This document shows positions 11,216-21,572 of a DNA stretch of 64,000 bases, piece by piece. The notes below the pieces were generated by a model. It saw only the letters and a program-made list of their open reading frames with translations, was not told the DNA's origin and did no database searches. The DNA is from an uncultured Oxalobacteraceae bacterium (GTDB lineage Bacteria > Pseudomonadota > Gammaproteobacteria > Burkholderiales > Burkholderiaceae_D), in contig CAIOYD010000057.1 of NCBI GenBank assembly GCA_903862415.1, positions 1-64,000 on the forward strand. Direction: 5' to 3'. The stretch's first letter is position 1; the number at the start of each line of letters is the position of its first letter. The translations under genes and the position numbers were made by a program.

Positions 11216-11572
11216 TTGAAACCGAACGATAACAGTGTGATTAAGGAACGCGTGATTCAGGAATTCGTTCCTGGCAAACAAGTCACGCTCGCTCATTTGA
11301 TTGCGCATCCAACCAGCGATCTCAGTACCAAGATTGGCGTGCCTTGCACAGATGCGGTCGGGATTATGACCCTGACGCCAGGTGAAACGTCGATTATCGC
11401 CGGTGACATTGCAACCAAAGCAGCCGAAGTGCAGATCGGATTTTTGGATCGTTTTAGTGGCGCGCTGGTTATTTACGGCTCGGTTGGTGCTGTTGAAGAG
11501 GCGTTGGCTCAGGTGCTGTATGTGTTGGGTCAACAGCTGGGCTATTCAATCTGTCAGAGTACAAAAACATAA
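11216..11572 (+). CDS. eutS: Ethanolamine BMC shell protein EutS (TTG start)
   Basis: [17 protein letters not shown] and [33 protein letters not shown] are EutS-typical. Confidence 0.9.
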   Translation: MKPNDNSVIKERVIQEFVPGKQVTLAHLIAHPTSDLSTKIGVPCTDAVGIMTLTPGETSIIAGDIATKAAEVQIGFLDRFSGALVIYGSVGAVEEALAQVLYVLGQQLGYSICQSTKT

Positions 11573-11574
11573 AT

Positions 11575-12030
11575 ATGGATCGGTCGAACGCGTTCGTATT
11601 GCTGGGTGGTGTGGGTGTGGGTAAAAGTAGTTTGTTCAGATTGCTGTTCAATAAAAGTGAAGCAGTCCGAAAAACCCAGGCGGTAGTTTTTGAATCTAAC
11701 CGTGGTCTGGATACCCCCGGCGAATTTTTCAGTCACCCGCGTTTATACCACGCATTGATCCAGACTCTGGTCGATGTTGGAACGATAGTGTACGTACACG
11801 ATGGCACCGATAGATTGTGCCGTTTGCCACCGGGACTGTTAAAGATTTATAGCGGCAAGCGATTGGTCGGCGTGATTACCAAAATCGACAAGCCTGAATG
11901 CGATCTGGAATTTATTGAAAAATTATTGCGTGAAAATGGGTTTGATGACCGGATCTTTAAGATCTCCAACATGCAGCAAGAATCGGTAGTGGAGTTGAGA
12001 AATTACCTGTTTTCCGGGCAGACCGACTAA
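11575..12030 (+). CDS. eutP: EutP/PduV-like P-loop protein
   Basis: GGVGVGKSSLFRLL Walker A; GVITKIDKPE; eut context. Confidence 0.85.
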   Translation: MDRSNAFVLLGGVGVGKSSLFRLLFNKSEAVRKTQAVVFESNRGLDTPGEFFSHPRLYHALIQTLVDVGTIVYVHDGTDRLCRLPPGLLKIYSGKRLVGVITKIDKPECDLEFIEKLLRENGFDDRIFKISNMQQESVVELRNYLFSGQTD

Positions 12031-12052
12031 AACATTTATGGATTAGGGAAGT

Positions 12053-12787
12053 ATGAAAATTTTAATTTCAGCAAACGTCGTCAGGCTGGAACATGCAGCG
12101 GGTCGTTTGACTATCGCGGCAACGCCGGCAACGGCCATTATTACGCCAGAAGCCCGGGTGGTAGCGACCAAGCTGGGCGTGAAGTTCGTCGATCAGCCCA
12201 TTGCTGTGCCTGTACTTATACCTGCACCGATCAGTCAATCGCAGCATAGCAGCGGCCTGTACGAAGCGGTGCGCGCTAAAGTATTGCAGCAACTTCCAAC
12301 GGGCTCGGTCAGTGAGGAAGTTGTCAGGCAGCTGATTGAAAAAGTGATCAAAGAAGATCGCACAGCAGCGCGCATGAAAACGCCGGTTGAGGAGCGCACA
12401 CCGAATTACACGTTTCAACAAATTGCCGGAAAAATCAAGCGCGTCAAAGGCGAGTCGGTAAATTTTGGAAAACTGAAAGCGAACTCAGCTCTGGAAAGTA
12501 TCGGCGTTGCGGATGTAGTGACTGCAGCCGATGGCAGCTCCATGGCTGCCGGTTATATGGAATGGAGTAATTCGTTTTTTCCCTGGACCTTAAATTACGA
12601 TGAAATCGACGTAGTGCTGGAAGGTGCATTGCATATCCGTTGCGATGGGCAAGAGGTGATTTGCCAGCCAGGCGACGCGGTGTTTATCCCCAAAGGTTCC
12701 AGCATTGAATTTGGCACACCTACTTCTACACGATTTTTTTACGTCACCTATCCGGCAAACTGGCAGGAACAAAAGGGAGCCGTCTGA
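12053..12787 (+). CDS. eutQ: EutQ-like cupin protein
   Basis: N-terminal 'ITPEARVVATKLGVKF' and C-terminal cupin (DEIDVVLEGALHIRCDGQEVICQPGDAVFIPKGSSIEF). Confidence 0.9.
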   Translation: MKILISANVVRLEHAAGRLTIAATPATAIITPEARVVATKLGVKFVDQPIAVPVLIPAPISQSQHSSGLYEAVRAKVLQQLPTGSVSEEVVRQLIEKVIKEDRTAARMKTPVEERTPNYTFQQIAGKIKRVKGESVNFGKLKANSALESIGVADVVTAADGSSMAAGYMEWSNSFFPWTLNYDEIDVVLEGALHIRCDGQEVICQPGDAVFIPKGSSIEFGTPTSTRFFYVTYPANWQEQKGAV

Positions 12788-13839
12788 TGGATATGATTGC
12801 CGATTGCGCTAAATGGTGCCAGCAAAATCCAGGCAGCGTGGTGTTTCCTGACGGTCTGGATGAACGAGCACTGCGTGCCGCCAATACGCTGGCCGAGAAT
12901 GGCTACATGATTCCGGTGTTGCTGGGTAACCCGATGGAAATCCATTCATTGGCTGTGTCCAAGGGCATAGCAATGGGTTCGGTACGCATCATTGATCCGG
13001 CTACCTCGAACCGGCTTGATGCCTACAGCGATGAGTTGTATGCGCGCTTAGCCAGTAAGGGCGTGTCGCTGGAAGACGCCAAAAACCATCTGCTGAACCC
13101 GCTGTGGTTTGGGGCCATGATGTTGAAAATGGGCGATATCGATTGCTGCGTCGCTGGCAATTTATCGTCCACGGCATCCGTACTCAAAGCAGCACTGCGT
13201 GTCATCGGCGCGGTCAAGGGCATGAAAACAGTCTCCAGTCTGTTCTTTATGATCGCTCCGGACGATGGTCGGGTATTGGGGTTTTCCGATTGCAGCGTGG
13301 TGCCTGAACCCACTGTTGAGCAATTGGCCGACATTGCCATCAGCTCAGCGGATAACTATTTCAATGTCACCGGGATTGAGCCTCGGGTGGCGATGTTGTC
13401 GTTTTCGACGATGGGTAGTGTGAATCATTCGGCGGTCACGCCAACCCAGCAGGCAGTAGCACTGATTAATCAACGCCGACCAGACATCAAAGTGGGCGGG
13501 GAATTGCAGTTTGATGCCGCATTTGTACCCTCGATCGCAGCGCAAAAAGCGCCCAACGGGATTCTGTCCGGTGACGCCAACGTATTTATATTTCCGTCAT
13601 TAAGCGCGGGCAATATCGGTTACAAAATTGCCGAACGGTTGGGTGGTTGTACTGCGCTAGGTCCGATGATTCAGGGGTTGGGCATGCCTATGCATGATTT
13701 ATCGCGCGGCTGCAGCGCGAAAGATATGGTTGAAGTATCTCTTTTGGCTATGAAGATGGCTTTTGGTGGTGGGCATGGTGTGATGCCTTTGAGCGACGTG
13801 AAGAATGCAAATTCTGCTATGTCATTGAAACAGCGTTGA
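12787..13839 (+). CDS. eutD: Phosphate acetyltransferase EutD-like
   Basis: 350 aa; PTA family motifs (MLSFSTMGS, GELQFDAAF, DANVFIFPSLSAGNIGYKIAERLGG). Confidence 0.9.
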   Translation: MDMIADCAKWCQQNPGSVVFPDGLDERALRAANTLAENGYMIPVLLGNPMEIHSLAVSKGIAMGSVRIIDPATSNRLDAYSDELYARLASKGVSLEDAKNHLLNPLWFGAMMLKMGDIDCCVAGNLSSTASVLKAALRVIGAVKGMKTVSSLFFMIAPDDGRVLGFSDCSVVPEPTVEQLADIAISSADNYFNVTGIEPRVAMLSFSTMGSVNHSAVTPTQQAVALINQRRPDIKVGGELQFDAAFVPSIAAQKAPNGILSGDANVFIFPSLSAGNIGYKIAERLGGCTALGPMIQGLGMPMHDLSRGCSAKDMVEVSLLAMKMAFGGGHGVMPLSDVKNANSAMSLKQR

Positions 13840-13887
13840 AAAGGCACTGGCCTTGTAGACGGATATTAATTATCTAAGGAGTTTGTT

Positions 13888-14181
13888 ATGGAAGCATTAG
13901 GAATGATTGAAACCAGAGGTCTGGTGGCGTTGATTGAAGCGTCAGATGCCATGGTGAAGGCGGCGCGTGTCAAGTTGGTGGGTTATCAGCAAATTGGTGG
14001 TGGACTGGTCACTACCATGGTGCGTGGTGATGTGGCCGCCTGTAAGGCAGCAACCGACGCGGGTGCAGAGGCGGCAAAACGTTATGGCGAACTGATCGCT
14101 GTACACGTCATTCCACGCCCGCATGGTGATCTTGAAGCAGTATTTCCAATCAAGATGACCGAAGGCGGAATCGTCGATTAA
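13888..14181 (+). CDS. eutM: BMC hexameric shell protein EutM
   Basis: [26 protein letters not shown]; 97 aa BMC domain. Confidence 0.95.
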   Translation: MEALGMIETRGLVALIEASDAMVKAARVKLVGYQQIGGGLVTTMVRGDVAACKAATDAGAEAAKRYGELIAVHVIPRPHGDLEAVFPIKMTEGGIVD

Positions 14182-14362
14182 GTTAACACGATGCCGGTTT
14201 CGGCGCCATTGTTTTTCGGGTGGGGATTCGTCTGAATCGACGTAATTCCCCCAACTTTCGGGACGATGTTAATTCGGTTAGAAGTTATCTGATGTTCTGA
14301 TTGCCGCTCGCAGAACGCGGTGCTGTCGCATGCAGAACAGGATAATTACGTAAGGACACAAG

Positions 14363-14647
14363 ATGAAGCTTGCAATCGTTGTGGGGCAGGTTGTTGCAAC
14401 AGTTAAGTGTCACAGTCTGGTGGGTGACCCTTTATTGTTGATACAGTTTTTGGATGGTAATGGTGTGCCATGTGACGCATTGAACGTTGCTACCGATCCG
14501 ATCGGTGCCGGAAATGGCGAGTGGGTATTGGTCGTGGAAGGAAGTTCAGCTCGCCTGGCCAGTAAAACTGCCGGTGCTACCGATCTCAGTATCGTCGGCA
14601 TAGTCGATGAAGTAACGGTCAAGGGCAGCTCGCTGTTTCATAAATAG
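14363..14647 (+). CDS. eutN: BMC pentameric vertex protein EutN
   Basis: MKLAIVVGQVVATVKCHSLVGDPLLLIQ, GAGNGEWVLVVEGSSAR. Confidence 0.95.
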   Translation: MKLAIVVGQVVATVKCHSLVGDPLLLIQFLDGNGVPCDALNVATDPIGAGNGEWVLVVEGSSARLASKTAGATDLSIVGIVDEVTVKGSSLFHK

Positions 14648-14679
14648 CGGTGCCGATTGTCAGAATAAAAGGAATGATT

Positions 14680-16089
14680 GTGAATATTGACGCAAAAGAA
14701 ATTGAGCGGATTGTGCGTTCTGTGTTGAAAGAAAGCGCGCACAGTTCTGAAAAAACATCGGGTAAATTGTCGCATGGCCTGTTTGCCAGTTTAGACGATG
14801 CAGTCGCTGAGGCAGACAAGGCGCGACGTCAGGTGCGTAAAATTTCTGAGCGCATCAAGATTATCGACGCCATGCGTCAGGCTGGACATCAGCATGCCAA
14901 AGAACTGGCCGAACTTGCGGTGGAAGAAACCGGCATGGGGCGGGTTGACGATAAGACGGTAAAGAATAGTGCTCAGGCTTTGCACACGCCGGGTGTGGAA
15001 TGTTTGAGTGCGCGGGTCTTGTCGGGCGATAACGGCTTAACCCTGATCGAAAATGCACCCTGGGGCGTGATTGCTTCGGTGACCCCTTCGACCAATCCTG
15101 CGGCCACCGTCATTAATAATGCGATCAGCATGATTGCGGCTGGCAATTCGGTGGTATTTGCGCCGCACCCGGCTGCCAAGAAAGTATCGCAACGCACGAT
15201 CCTGTTGTTAAATCAGGCTATCGTGGCGGCTGGCGGCCCTGACAATTTGCTCACCACGGTGCAGGATCCGAATATCGAAACGGCGCAACGCCTGTTCAAA
15301 TATCCCGGTATCCACCTGCTGACCGTTACGGGCGGCGAAGCGGTTATCCATGAAGCGCGCAAACATTCCGATAAACGATTGATCGCTGCTGGTGCCGGTA
15401 ATCCTCCTGTGGTGGTGGACGAAACGGCAGACATCGCCAAGGCCGCGCGTGACATTGTATGGGGCGCCTCGTTTGACAACAATATTATTTGCGTCGATGA
15501 GAAAGAAATTGTTGTGGTCAGCAAAGTGTGTGATCAACTCAAAACCGAAATGACCAAACACAAGGCGATTGAACTGACCTCAAATCAGGCACGTCAGTTG
15601 CAAGATGTATTGCTGTCCAATATAGGTCCGGACGGCAAGGGCACGGTCAATAGAAAATGGGTCGGGCGCGATGCGTGCAAAATTGCCGCAGCGATTGGCT
15701 TGACGGTGCCGGAAGACACGCGTTTGTTGTTTGTGGAAACGGAACGCGATCACCCCTTTGCCGTGACTGAATTGATGATGCCAGTCATTTCCGTGGTGCG
15801 GGCTGCCAATGCTGATGAGGCTATCGATATAGCACTTATTCTTGAAGGCGGCTGCCGTCATACGGCCGCGATGCATTCGAAAAATCTTGACAATCTTGAC
15901 CGTATGGCCAGTGAAATTAACACCAGTATTTTTGTCAAAAACGGGCCATGTCTGGCCGGATTGGGATTTGGCGGCGAGGGATGGACCACGATGACAATTT
16001 CTACGCCGACTGGTGAAGGTGTCACTTCTGCTGCCACCTTTGTGCGCCAGCGCCGCTGTGTTTTGGCGGGTAATTTCCGCATCGTTTGA
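14680..16089 (+). CDS. eutE: CoA-acylating acetaldehyde dehydrogenase EutE
   Basis: ALDH fold with IENAPWGVIASVTPSTNPA and DNNIICVDEKE; N-terminal amphipathic helix DAKEIERIVRSVLKE (encapsulation-type peptide); AAAGGA upstream of GTG 14680 (track ORF begins 14650). Confidence 0.9.
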   Translation: MNIDAKEIERIVRSVLKESAHSSEKTSGKLSHGLFASLDDAVAEADKARRQVRKISERIKIIDAMRQAGHQHAKELAELAVEETGMGRVDDKTVKNSAQALHTPGVECLSARVLSGDNGLTLIENAPWGVIASVTPSTNPAATVINNAISMIAAGNSVVFAPHPAAKKVSQRTILLLNQAIVAAGGPDNLLTTVQDPNIETAQRLFKYPGIHLLTVTGGEAVIHEARKHSDKRLIAAGAGNPPVVVDETADIAKAARDIVWGASFDNNIICVDEKEIVVVSKVCDQLKTEMTKHKAIELTSNQARQLQDVLLSNIGPDGKGTVNRKWVGRDACKIAAAIGLTVPEDTRLLFVETERDHPFAVTELMMPVISVVRAANADEAIDIALILEGGCRHTAAMHSKNLDNLDRMASEINTSIFVKNGPCLAGLGFGGEGWTTMTISTPTGEGVTSAATFVRQRRCVLAGNFRIV

Positions 16090-16094
16090 CGTAC

Positions 16095-17504
16095 ATGTCA
16101 TCTAAAATAATTAACAGCGTTGGCATCGATGTCGGTACTACGACAACGCAAATTATTTTTTCGCAATTGGAATTGGTCAACATTGCGGCGATTTCGCAGG
16201 TGCCTAACTATGAATTCATCCGCAAAGACGTGATGTATTTCAGTCCGGTTATTTTCACGCCAGTGGATTTCGAGGGAAATATCCGTGTTCAAGAATTAAA
16301 ACAATTCATCGATATGCAATATGCGCAGGCCGGTTTTTCCATCTCCGACGTGGAGAGCGGGGCAATCATCATTACAGGGGAAACGCTCAAGGCAAAAAAT
16401 GCGCGCACCACCGTAATGGGCCTGTCCGAAGAACTCGGTGATTTTGTTGTTGCTACCGCCGGACCACATTTGGAATCGGTTATTTCCGGTCATGGTTCTG
16501 GCGCTGCGGATTATTCGAAGCAGCATTCAGACTGTGTTTTGAATATCGATATCGGTGGAGGCACGTCGAACTATGCTGTTTTTGAGGCCGGAAAACTGGT
16601 TGACACAGCCTGCCTGAATGTAGGTGGACATCTGGTGGAGCTGGGTGCTGACGGGCAAGTTAGTCATCTGCACAAGCCGGCGAAATTAATTTTTGAAGAC
16701 TGCTTTCCGGAGCCAGTAACACGTTTGAATGCTGTCCATATCGATGCCATCGCCCAACGTATGGCACAGTTGATTGTGGAAGTGATAGAAGGAAATATTA
16801 GCAGTCTGGCGCGTTCATTGTTGATGACGCCAGAGCTGAAAAAGAAGTATAGCTTCAACGCTATTTTCATTTCAGGCGGTGTAGGTGAATGTTATTACCG
16901 AACCGGTTTGAGCAATTTCGGCGATATCGGCCCGCAGCTAGCTGCCAGCCTGCACCAGAACGACCAACTCCAGCAGATGCCGGTGATGGAACCCAGACAT
17001 ACTTTGCGTGCCACTGTCATTGGTGCCGGGGTTCACACACTGTCATTATCGGGTAGCACCATCTGGTTGAATTTTGGAACACTGCCGATCCGGAATGTCC
17101 CTGTATTGCACCCGTTGGGTAATGAGCTGGATACACCGCAACAACTGATTGCAGCCTGGAAGGCAAGTGCTACCGCCCATGACATCGTGCCAGACATGGA
17201 TTGCTACGCGCTCAGCATTCCGGCCTTGTTTCCGGTGAGTTATAAATCCGTGCAATTTTGTTCAACGGCACTGCGTTTGTTTATGGAACAATTTCCAAAC
17301 AGCTTCTTCCCGCTGATCATTACTGCAAAACAGAATTTCGGCATGGCTCTCGGCATGGAATTACAACCATTTATGCAACATCGCGAATTAGTGGTCATTG
17401 ATGAAGTGGAAACGCGGGAATGGGACTACATCGATATCGGCAAGGGTCTGTTCGGCGATACGGTGGTGCCGCTGACGATCAAGTCACTGGCCTTTTCATC
17501 TTAG
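16095..17504 (+). CDS. eutA: Ethanolamine ammonia-lyase reactivase EutA
   Basis: ASKHA-type phosphate motif (VGIDVGTTTTQIIFSQL) and NIDIGGGTSNYAVFEAG. Confidence 0.9.
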   Translation: MSSKIINSVGIDVGTTTTQIIFSQLELVNIAAISQVPNYEFIRKDVMYFSPVIFTPVDFEGNIRVQELKQFIDMQYAQAGFSISDVESGAIIITGETLKAKNARTTVMGLSEELGDFVVATAGPHLESVISGHGSGAADYSKQHSDCVLNIDIGGGTSNYAVFEAGKLVDTACLNVGGHLVELGADGQVSHLHKPAKLIFEDCFPEPVTRLNAVHIDAIAQRMAQLIVEVIEGNISSLARSLLMTPELKKKYSFNAIFISGGVGECYYRTGLSNFGDIGPQLAASLHQNDQLQQMPVMEPRHTLRATVIGAGVHTLSLSGSTIWLNFGTLPIRNVPVLHPLGNELDTPQQLIAAWKASATAHDIVPDMDCYALSIPALFPVSYKSVQFCSTALRLFMEQFPNSFFPLIITAKQNFGMALGMELQPFMQHRELVVIDEVETREWDYIDIGKGLFGDTVVPLTIKSLAFSS

Positions 17505-17664
17505 GATCTGATGTTGGGCGCTGAGATGGTCAAATTTGGCTGGGTTGTTTTGTTTTTGACGTTGTTTTTGAAGTTGCTCTTGATGTACCCCACTGTGGCA
17601 CAGCCGTTTGTGCGAGGCAGAAAATGGATCGGAAATGAGTGTGTTTGAGGTGTAGCAAGGGTTT

Positions 17665-17909
17665 CGTGATGCATGCATCACGCCTGTGGAACGGTATTCG
17701 CTTACCAGCGAATATTCCTTCCCTATAGGGACACAGGGGCCACACCCGACCTGCAATCGCAGATAAATTTGAAAGGTGATTTTGAAGGCGAGAAGAAAAA
17801 AACTGGTTGAGTTTTTTTGATTTCAGTAGGCCGGTGGTAGACCGGCAACTACTCACTTTTTTGCTTCGCCAAAAAAAGTAAGCAAAAAAAGTTAAAGCAC
17901 TGCTTTAAC
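17665..17909. repeat. Hairpin-rich interspersed repeat block between eutA and eutB
   Basis: CGTGATGCATGCATCACG (17665-17682), TCCCTATAGGGA, GCCGGT-GGTAG-ACCGGC (17830-17846), ACTTTTTTG-CTTCG-CCAAAAAAAGT, GTTAAAGCA-C-TGCTTTAAC (17891-17909). Confidence 0.7.
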
Positions 17910-18030
17910 GAACAGCCGCCGCTGAAACCCCGCTTGAGCAGAGCAAAAAATGGGAAGTAAGTCAACAGCAACAGTGTTTTACCAATCACCATTTTTATAC
18001 ACTGCGTAACATCAGTTAGGATTAAATTAC

Positions 18031-19392
18031 ATGAAGTTAACGACGCAATTGAAAAAAGAGTTTTATCGATTTGCCGATATCAAGGAAGTCATGGCGAAGG
18101 CGAGTAATCCGCGCTCGGGCGACATCATGTGCGGCATCGCCGCAGTGAACGCAAAAGAACGGGTGGCCGCTAAATACGTGCTGAGCAATTTACTGCTGTC
18201 CGATATCCGTAATAATCCTGTGATTTCCTATGAAGAAGATTGCGTCACCCGGGTTATCCAGGATGCGGTCAATTCCACCGCGTATGCGCGAATCCAGAAC
18301 TGGACTGTGGGTGAATTAAGAGAGTGGATATTAAACGATAGAACTGCTTTGAGTGAAATTGAATTTTTGCGCAAGGGAATGACATCGGAGATGATCGCCG
18401 CAGTAGCCAAGATCTGCTCGAACGCGGATCTGATTTACGGCGCAAAAAAAATCCCGGTCGTTAAAACCGCCAACTCGGTTCTGGGTGCGCCGGGTACGTT
18501 CAGCAGCCGCCTGCAACCGAACGATGCACGTGATGACCTATCGAGTATCAAGGCGCAGATTTTTGAAGGTCTGTCGTATGGCGCGGGTGATGCGTTGATC
18601 GGCATTAATCCGGTGACGGATAACGTAGAAAGCTGCAAGCGCATGCTGGGACAAATCTATGAAGTCATTGATGCTTACGCCATTCCTACTCAGGGCTGCG
18701 TGTTGGCGCACGTGACGACGCAAATGGAAGCGATCCGTCAGGGTGCGCCTGCCGGGCTGATTTTTCAAAGCCTGTGTGGCAGCGAAAAAGGACTCAGGGA
18801 ATACGGTATTTCCATTGAGTTAATTGATGAAGCCTATGAGGTGGCCAAACATTACAGCCGCATCGCCGGCCCGAACGTGATGTATTTCGAAACCGGTCAG
18901 GGATCTGCCTTGTCGGCCAATGCCAATCACGGTGCCGATCAGATGACGATGGAAGCACGCAATTATGGGTTGGCCGCTAGATGGGATCCTTTCATGGTCA
19001 ACACGGTGGTTGGATTTATCGGTCCTGAGTATTTGTTTAATGACCGGCAGATTACTCGTGCTGGACTCGAAGATCACTTCATGGGGAAGTTGTCCGGATT
19101 GTCGATGGGGTGTGACTGCTGTTACACCAATCATGCCGATGCCGATCAGGATTCCAATGAAAATCTAGCGATACTGCTGGCTAGTGCTGGCTGTAATTTT
19201 ATGATCAACATGGCCATGGGCGAAGACACCATGCTGAATTATCAGACGCTGTCGTTTCATGATCTGGCAACGATACGCAAGGTACTTAATTTGCGGCCTG
19301 CTGCCGAATTTGAACGCTGGCTGGAGCGCCATGGCGTCATGGAAAATGGATGTCTGACCAGTCAAGCTGGTGATGCATCCATGTTCTTCTGA
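18031..19392 (+). CDS. eutB: Ethanolamine ammonia-lyase large subunit
   Basis: 453 aa; [64 protein letters not shown]. Confidence 0.97.
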   Translation: MKLTTQLKKEFYRFADIKEVMAKASNPRSGDIMCGIAAVNAKERVAAKYVLSNLLLSDIRNNPVISYEEDCVTRVIQDAVNSTAYARIQNWTVGELREWILNDRTALSEIEFLRKGMTSEMIAAVAKICSNADLIYGAKKIPVVKTANSVLGAPGTFSSRLQPNDARDDLSSIKAQIFEGLSYGAGDALIGINPVTDNVESCKRMLGQIYEVIDAYAIPTQGCVLAHVTTQMEAIRQGAPAGLIFQSLCGSEKGLREYGISIELIDEAYEVAKHYSRIAGPNVMYFETGQGSALSANANHGADQMTMEARNYGLAARWDPFMVNTVVGFIGPEYLFNDRQITRAGLEDHFMGKLSGLSMGCDCCYTNHADADQDSNENLAILLASAGCNFMINMAMGEDTMLNYQTLSFHDLATIRKVLNLRPAAEFERWLERHGVMENGCLTSQAGDASMFF

Positions 19393-19403
19393 AAGGACTG
19401 GAT

Positions 19404-20327
19404 ATGAATCAAAACAATATCGATAAAATCGTTCAGTCTGTGCTGGCTAAAATTGGCCATGAACAAACTGCGGCTGTGGTGCGATCTGCAGCCGCTGAGC
19501 CTGCAACGACTGTGCCTGCGAGTGCTGTACAGCCAACTGCGTTACTGTCTTCAGCGTCGGTCAGGCTCGACGCTGAAGACAGTAACGCCATTCACATTGA
19601 TGACCAGATCGGTGTGATCAATCCTAAGCGGGTGGAAGTGCTGCGCGACTTCGTCGGGAGTACTGCCGCCAGAGTTGCGGTGGGCCGTGCCGGGTTGCGG
19701 CCTAAGACCCGGGAATTATTGAATTTTCTTATTGATCATTCGCGTTCTAAAGACACTGTTTTAAAAGATTTTCCAGATGGATGGGTAGAAAAATCCGCTC
19801 TGCTGGAATTACGCACCGAGATCGTCGAAAAAGACCAGTTTTTGACCAGACCCGACCTAGGACGCAAGTTGTCGGCAGAGAGTGTTGTGATCGCACAGAA
19901 CCAATGTAAAAAGAATCCGCAGGTTCAGGTGATTGTCTCTGACGGACTTTCTACCGACGCTGTGGTGGCCAATTTTGATGAAATTATTCCGGCACTGCTG
20001 AACGGCTTAAACAGTAACGGGCTGGATGTGGGCACACCGATTTTTGTCCGACATGGACGGGTCAAGGTTGAAGATCATATTGGCGAAATTCTGTCTGCGC
20101 AGGTCGTGATTCTGTTAATCGGCGAACGTCCCGGCCTGGGGCAATCTGAAAGCTTGAGCTGTTATATGGTGCATAGCCCGACGGTGAGTCAGACGGTCGA
20201 ATCCGATCGTATTTGCATATCGAATATCCATTCGGCAGGCACGCCGCCGGTGGAAGCCGCTGCGGTGATTGTGAATTTGGCGAAGAAATTTTTACGCGAC
20301 GGTAAAAATCTCAGCACACAGAAATAG
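19404..20327 (+). CDS. eutC: Ethanolamine ammonia-lyase small subunit
   Basis: N-terminal encapsulation-like helix [14 protein letters not shown], long Ala/Pro linker, [47 protein letters not shown]. Confidence 0.95.
   Translation: MNQNNIDKIVQSVLAKIGHEQTAAVVRSAAAEPATTVPASAVQPTALLSSASVRLDAEDSNAIHIDDQIGVINPKRVEVLRDFVGSTAARVAVGRAGLRPKTRELLNFLIDHSRSKDTVLKDFPDGWVEKSALLELRTEIVEKDQFLTRPDLGRKLSAESVVIAQNQCKKNPQVQVIVSDGLSTDAVVANFDEIIPALLNGLNSNGLDVGTPIFVRHGRVKVEDHIGEILSAQVVILLIGERPGLGQSESLSCYMVHSPTVSQTVESDRICISNIHSAGTPPVEAAAVIVNLAKKFLRDGKNLSTQK
19539..19588. repeat. Perfect 21-bp inverted repeat (8-nt loop) inside the eutC linker-coding region
   Basis: gcgttactgtcttcagcgtcg - gtcaggct - cgacgctgaagacagtaacgc read directly. 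Confidence 0.95.
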
Positions 20328-20343
20328 AAAGAAGAATCTGGTT

Positions 20344-20994
20344 ATGGTAGAAATTGTCAGGTCAACAGTGCGAGCAGTACGCATCATCCCTGCCGTACAT
20401 GCCGCTTTGCGATTGCAGCTGAATTTGCCTCGTCATATTCACAGTCTCGGTCTGTTCACAGCCGACTCGGACGATGTGGCTTACATCGCTGCCGATGAGG
20501 CAACCAAACACGCCTCGGTGGAGGTGTTTCTGGGGAACTCGTTGTATGGCGGTGCCGCGCAAAGTGCTTCAATGACATCGGGCGAAGTGATCGTTGTTCT
20601 GGGAGGTCCGTCTCCCTCGGAAGTGCAGGCCGGACTTGACCGGGCTATTCACACCATCGAACACGGACCTGCTTTTCATAAGGCTAATGCGGCCGGCACA
20701 TCGACGTTTTTATCCTGTGTCATCGCTAGTGCCGGCAGCTATTTGTCGGCGCAAGCCGGCATCAACGTGGGCGAATCGTTTGCCTATCTGATTGCGCCGC
20801 CGCTGGAAGCAATTTACGGTCTGGATATGGCGCTCAAATCCGCCAACGTTGAATTGGCCCGATTTATTCATCCACCGTCGCATACGAATTTTTCCGGCGC
20901 GTTTCTGACCGGCGATGAGGCTTCCTGCGGCGCTGCCTGCGATGCTTTTTCCAGAGCAGTGATTGAAGTGGCCAATCGGCCGATACAGTTATGA
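20344..20994 (+). CDS. eutL: BMC trimeric shell protein EutL
   Basis: 216 aa; PRHIHSLGLFTADSDDVAYIAADEATKHASVEV. Confidence 0.9.
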   Translation: MVEIVRSTVRAVRIIPAVHAALRLQLNLPRHIHSLGLFTADSDDVAYIAADEATKHASVEVFLGNSLYGGAAQSASMTSGEVIVVLGGPSPSEVQAGLDRAIHTIEHGPAFHKANAAGTSTFLSCVIASAGSYLSAQAGINVGESFAYLIAPPLEAIYGLDMALKSANVELARFIHPPSHTNFSGAFLTGDEASCGAACDAFSRAVIEVANRPIQL

Positions 20995-21542
20995 ATACCC
21001 ACATCACGTCGATAGGCCTCGTTGAGGTCAAGGGGTTTATCAGCGCGGTCGAAGTGGCCGATGCCATGATTAAAAGCAGTGAGGTCAGAATTTATACCTA
21101 CCTCAAGTTGAACCCCGGTCTCATTACCATCGTTGTTGAGGGCGACCTTGGTGCTTGTGAGTCGGCTGTTGATGCGGGTGCCAGAGTAGCCACTAATCGA
21201 GGCACATTGGTCAGTGTTTTAGTTAAGGGCAAACCTGATGCTGCGATTGAATCTCTGTTGCGCAAGATGCTGCCGGTGAGCGCTGTCGCGCACGTAAAAT
21301 CAGTCAGGTCTACTGTGCCCGTCGTGCCAGTTGCGCCTGTGTTGGTTACGGAAAACGATTTAACAATGCAATCATGTTTGAACTTTTTGGCCGCTGAGCC
21401 GAATGGTAAATCGGTGGCTGAGATTAAAAAGCAATTCAAAGCTAGCACTAGCGACGTTTATGCGATCTTAAAAATGTTGGAGCATGACTGTAAGGTAGAA
21501 CGCGACAAGCGCCGCTACCGACTCTTGATTCAATCACACTAA
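20991..21542 (+). CDS. eutK: BMC shell protein EutK (BMC domain plus C-terminal winged-helix-like domain)
   Basis: BMC domain (TSIGLVEVKGFISAVEVADAMIKSS) followed by a linker and a helical C-terminal domain (AEIKKQFKASTSDVYAILKMLEHD). Confidence 0.85.
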   Translation: MNTHITSIGLVEVKGFISAVEVADAMIKSSEVRIYTYLKLNPGLITIVVEGDLGACESAVDAGARVATNRGTLVSVLVKGKPDAAIESLLRKMLPVSAVAHVKSVRSTVPVVPVAPVLVTENDLTMQSCLNFLAAEPNGKSVAEIKKQFKASTSDVYAILKMLEHDCKVERDKRRYRLLIQSH

Positions 21543-21572
21543 CTTACTCTCATTACGAACACGGATCACGTT

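Noticed and set aside
13023-16526. Many minus-strand ORFs of 60-173 aa opposite the eut genes
   Set aside because: Typical antisense shadow ORFs; the plus-strand genes have clear family motifs.
17496-17856. Two minus-strand ORFs (86 and 108 aa) between eutA and eutB
   Set aside because: They read through palindromic interspersed repeats and show no domain-like pattern; treated as repeat DNA.
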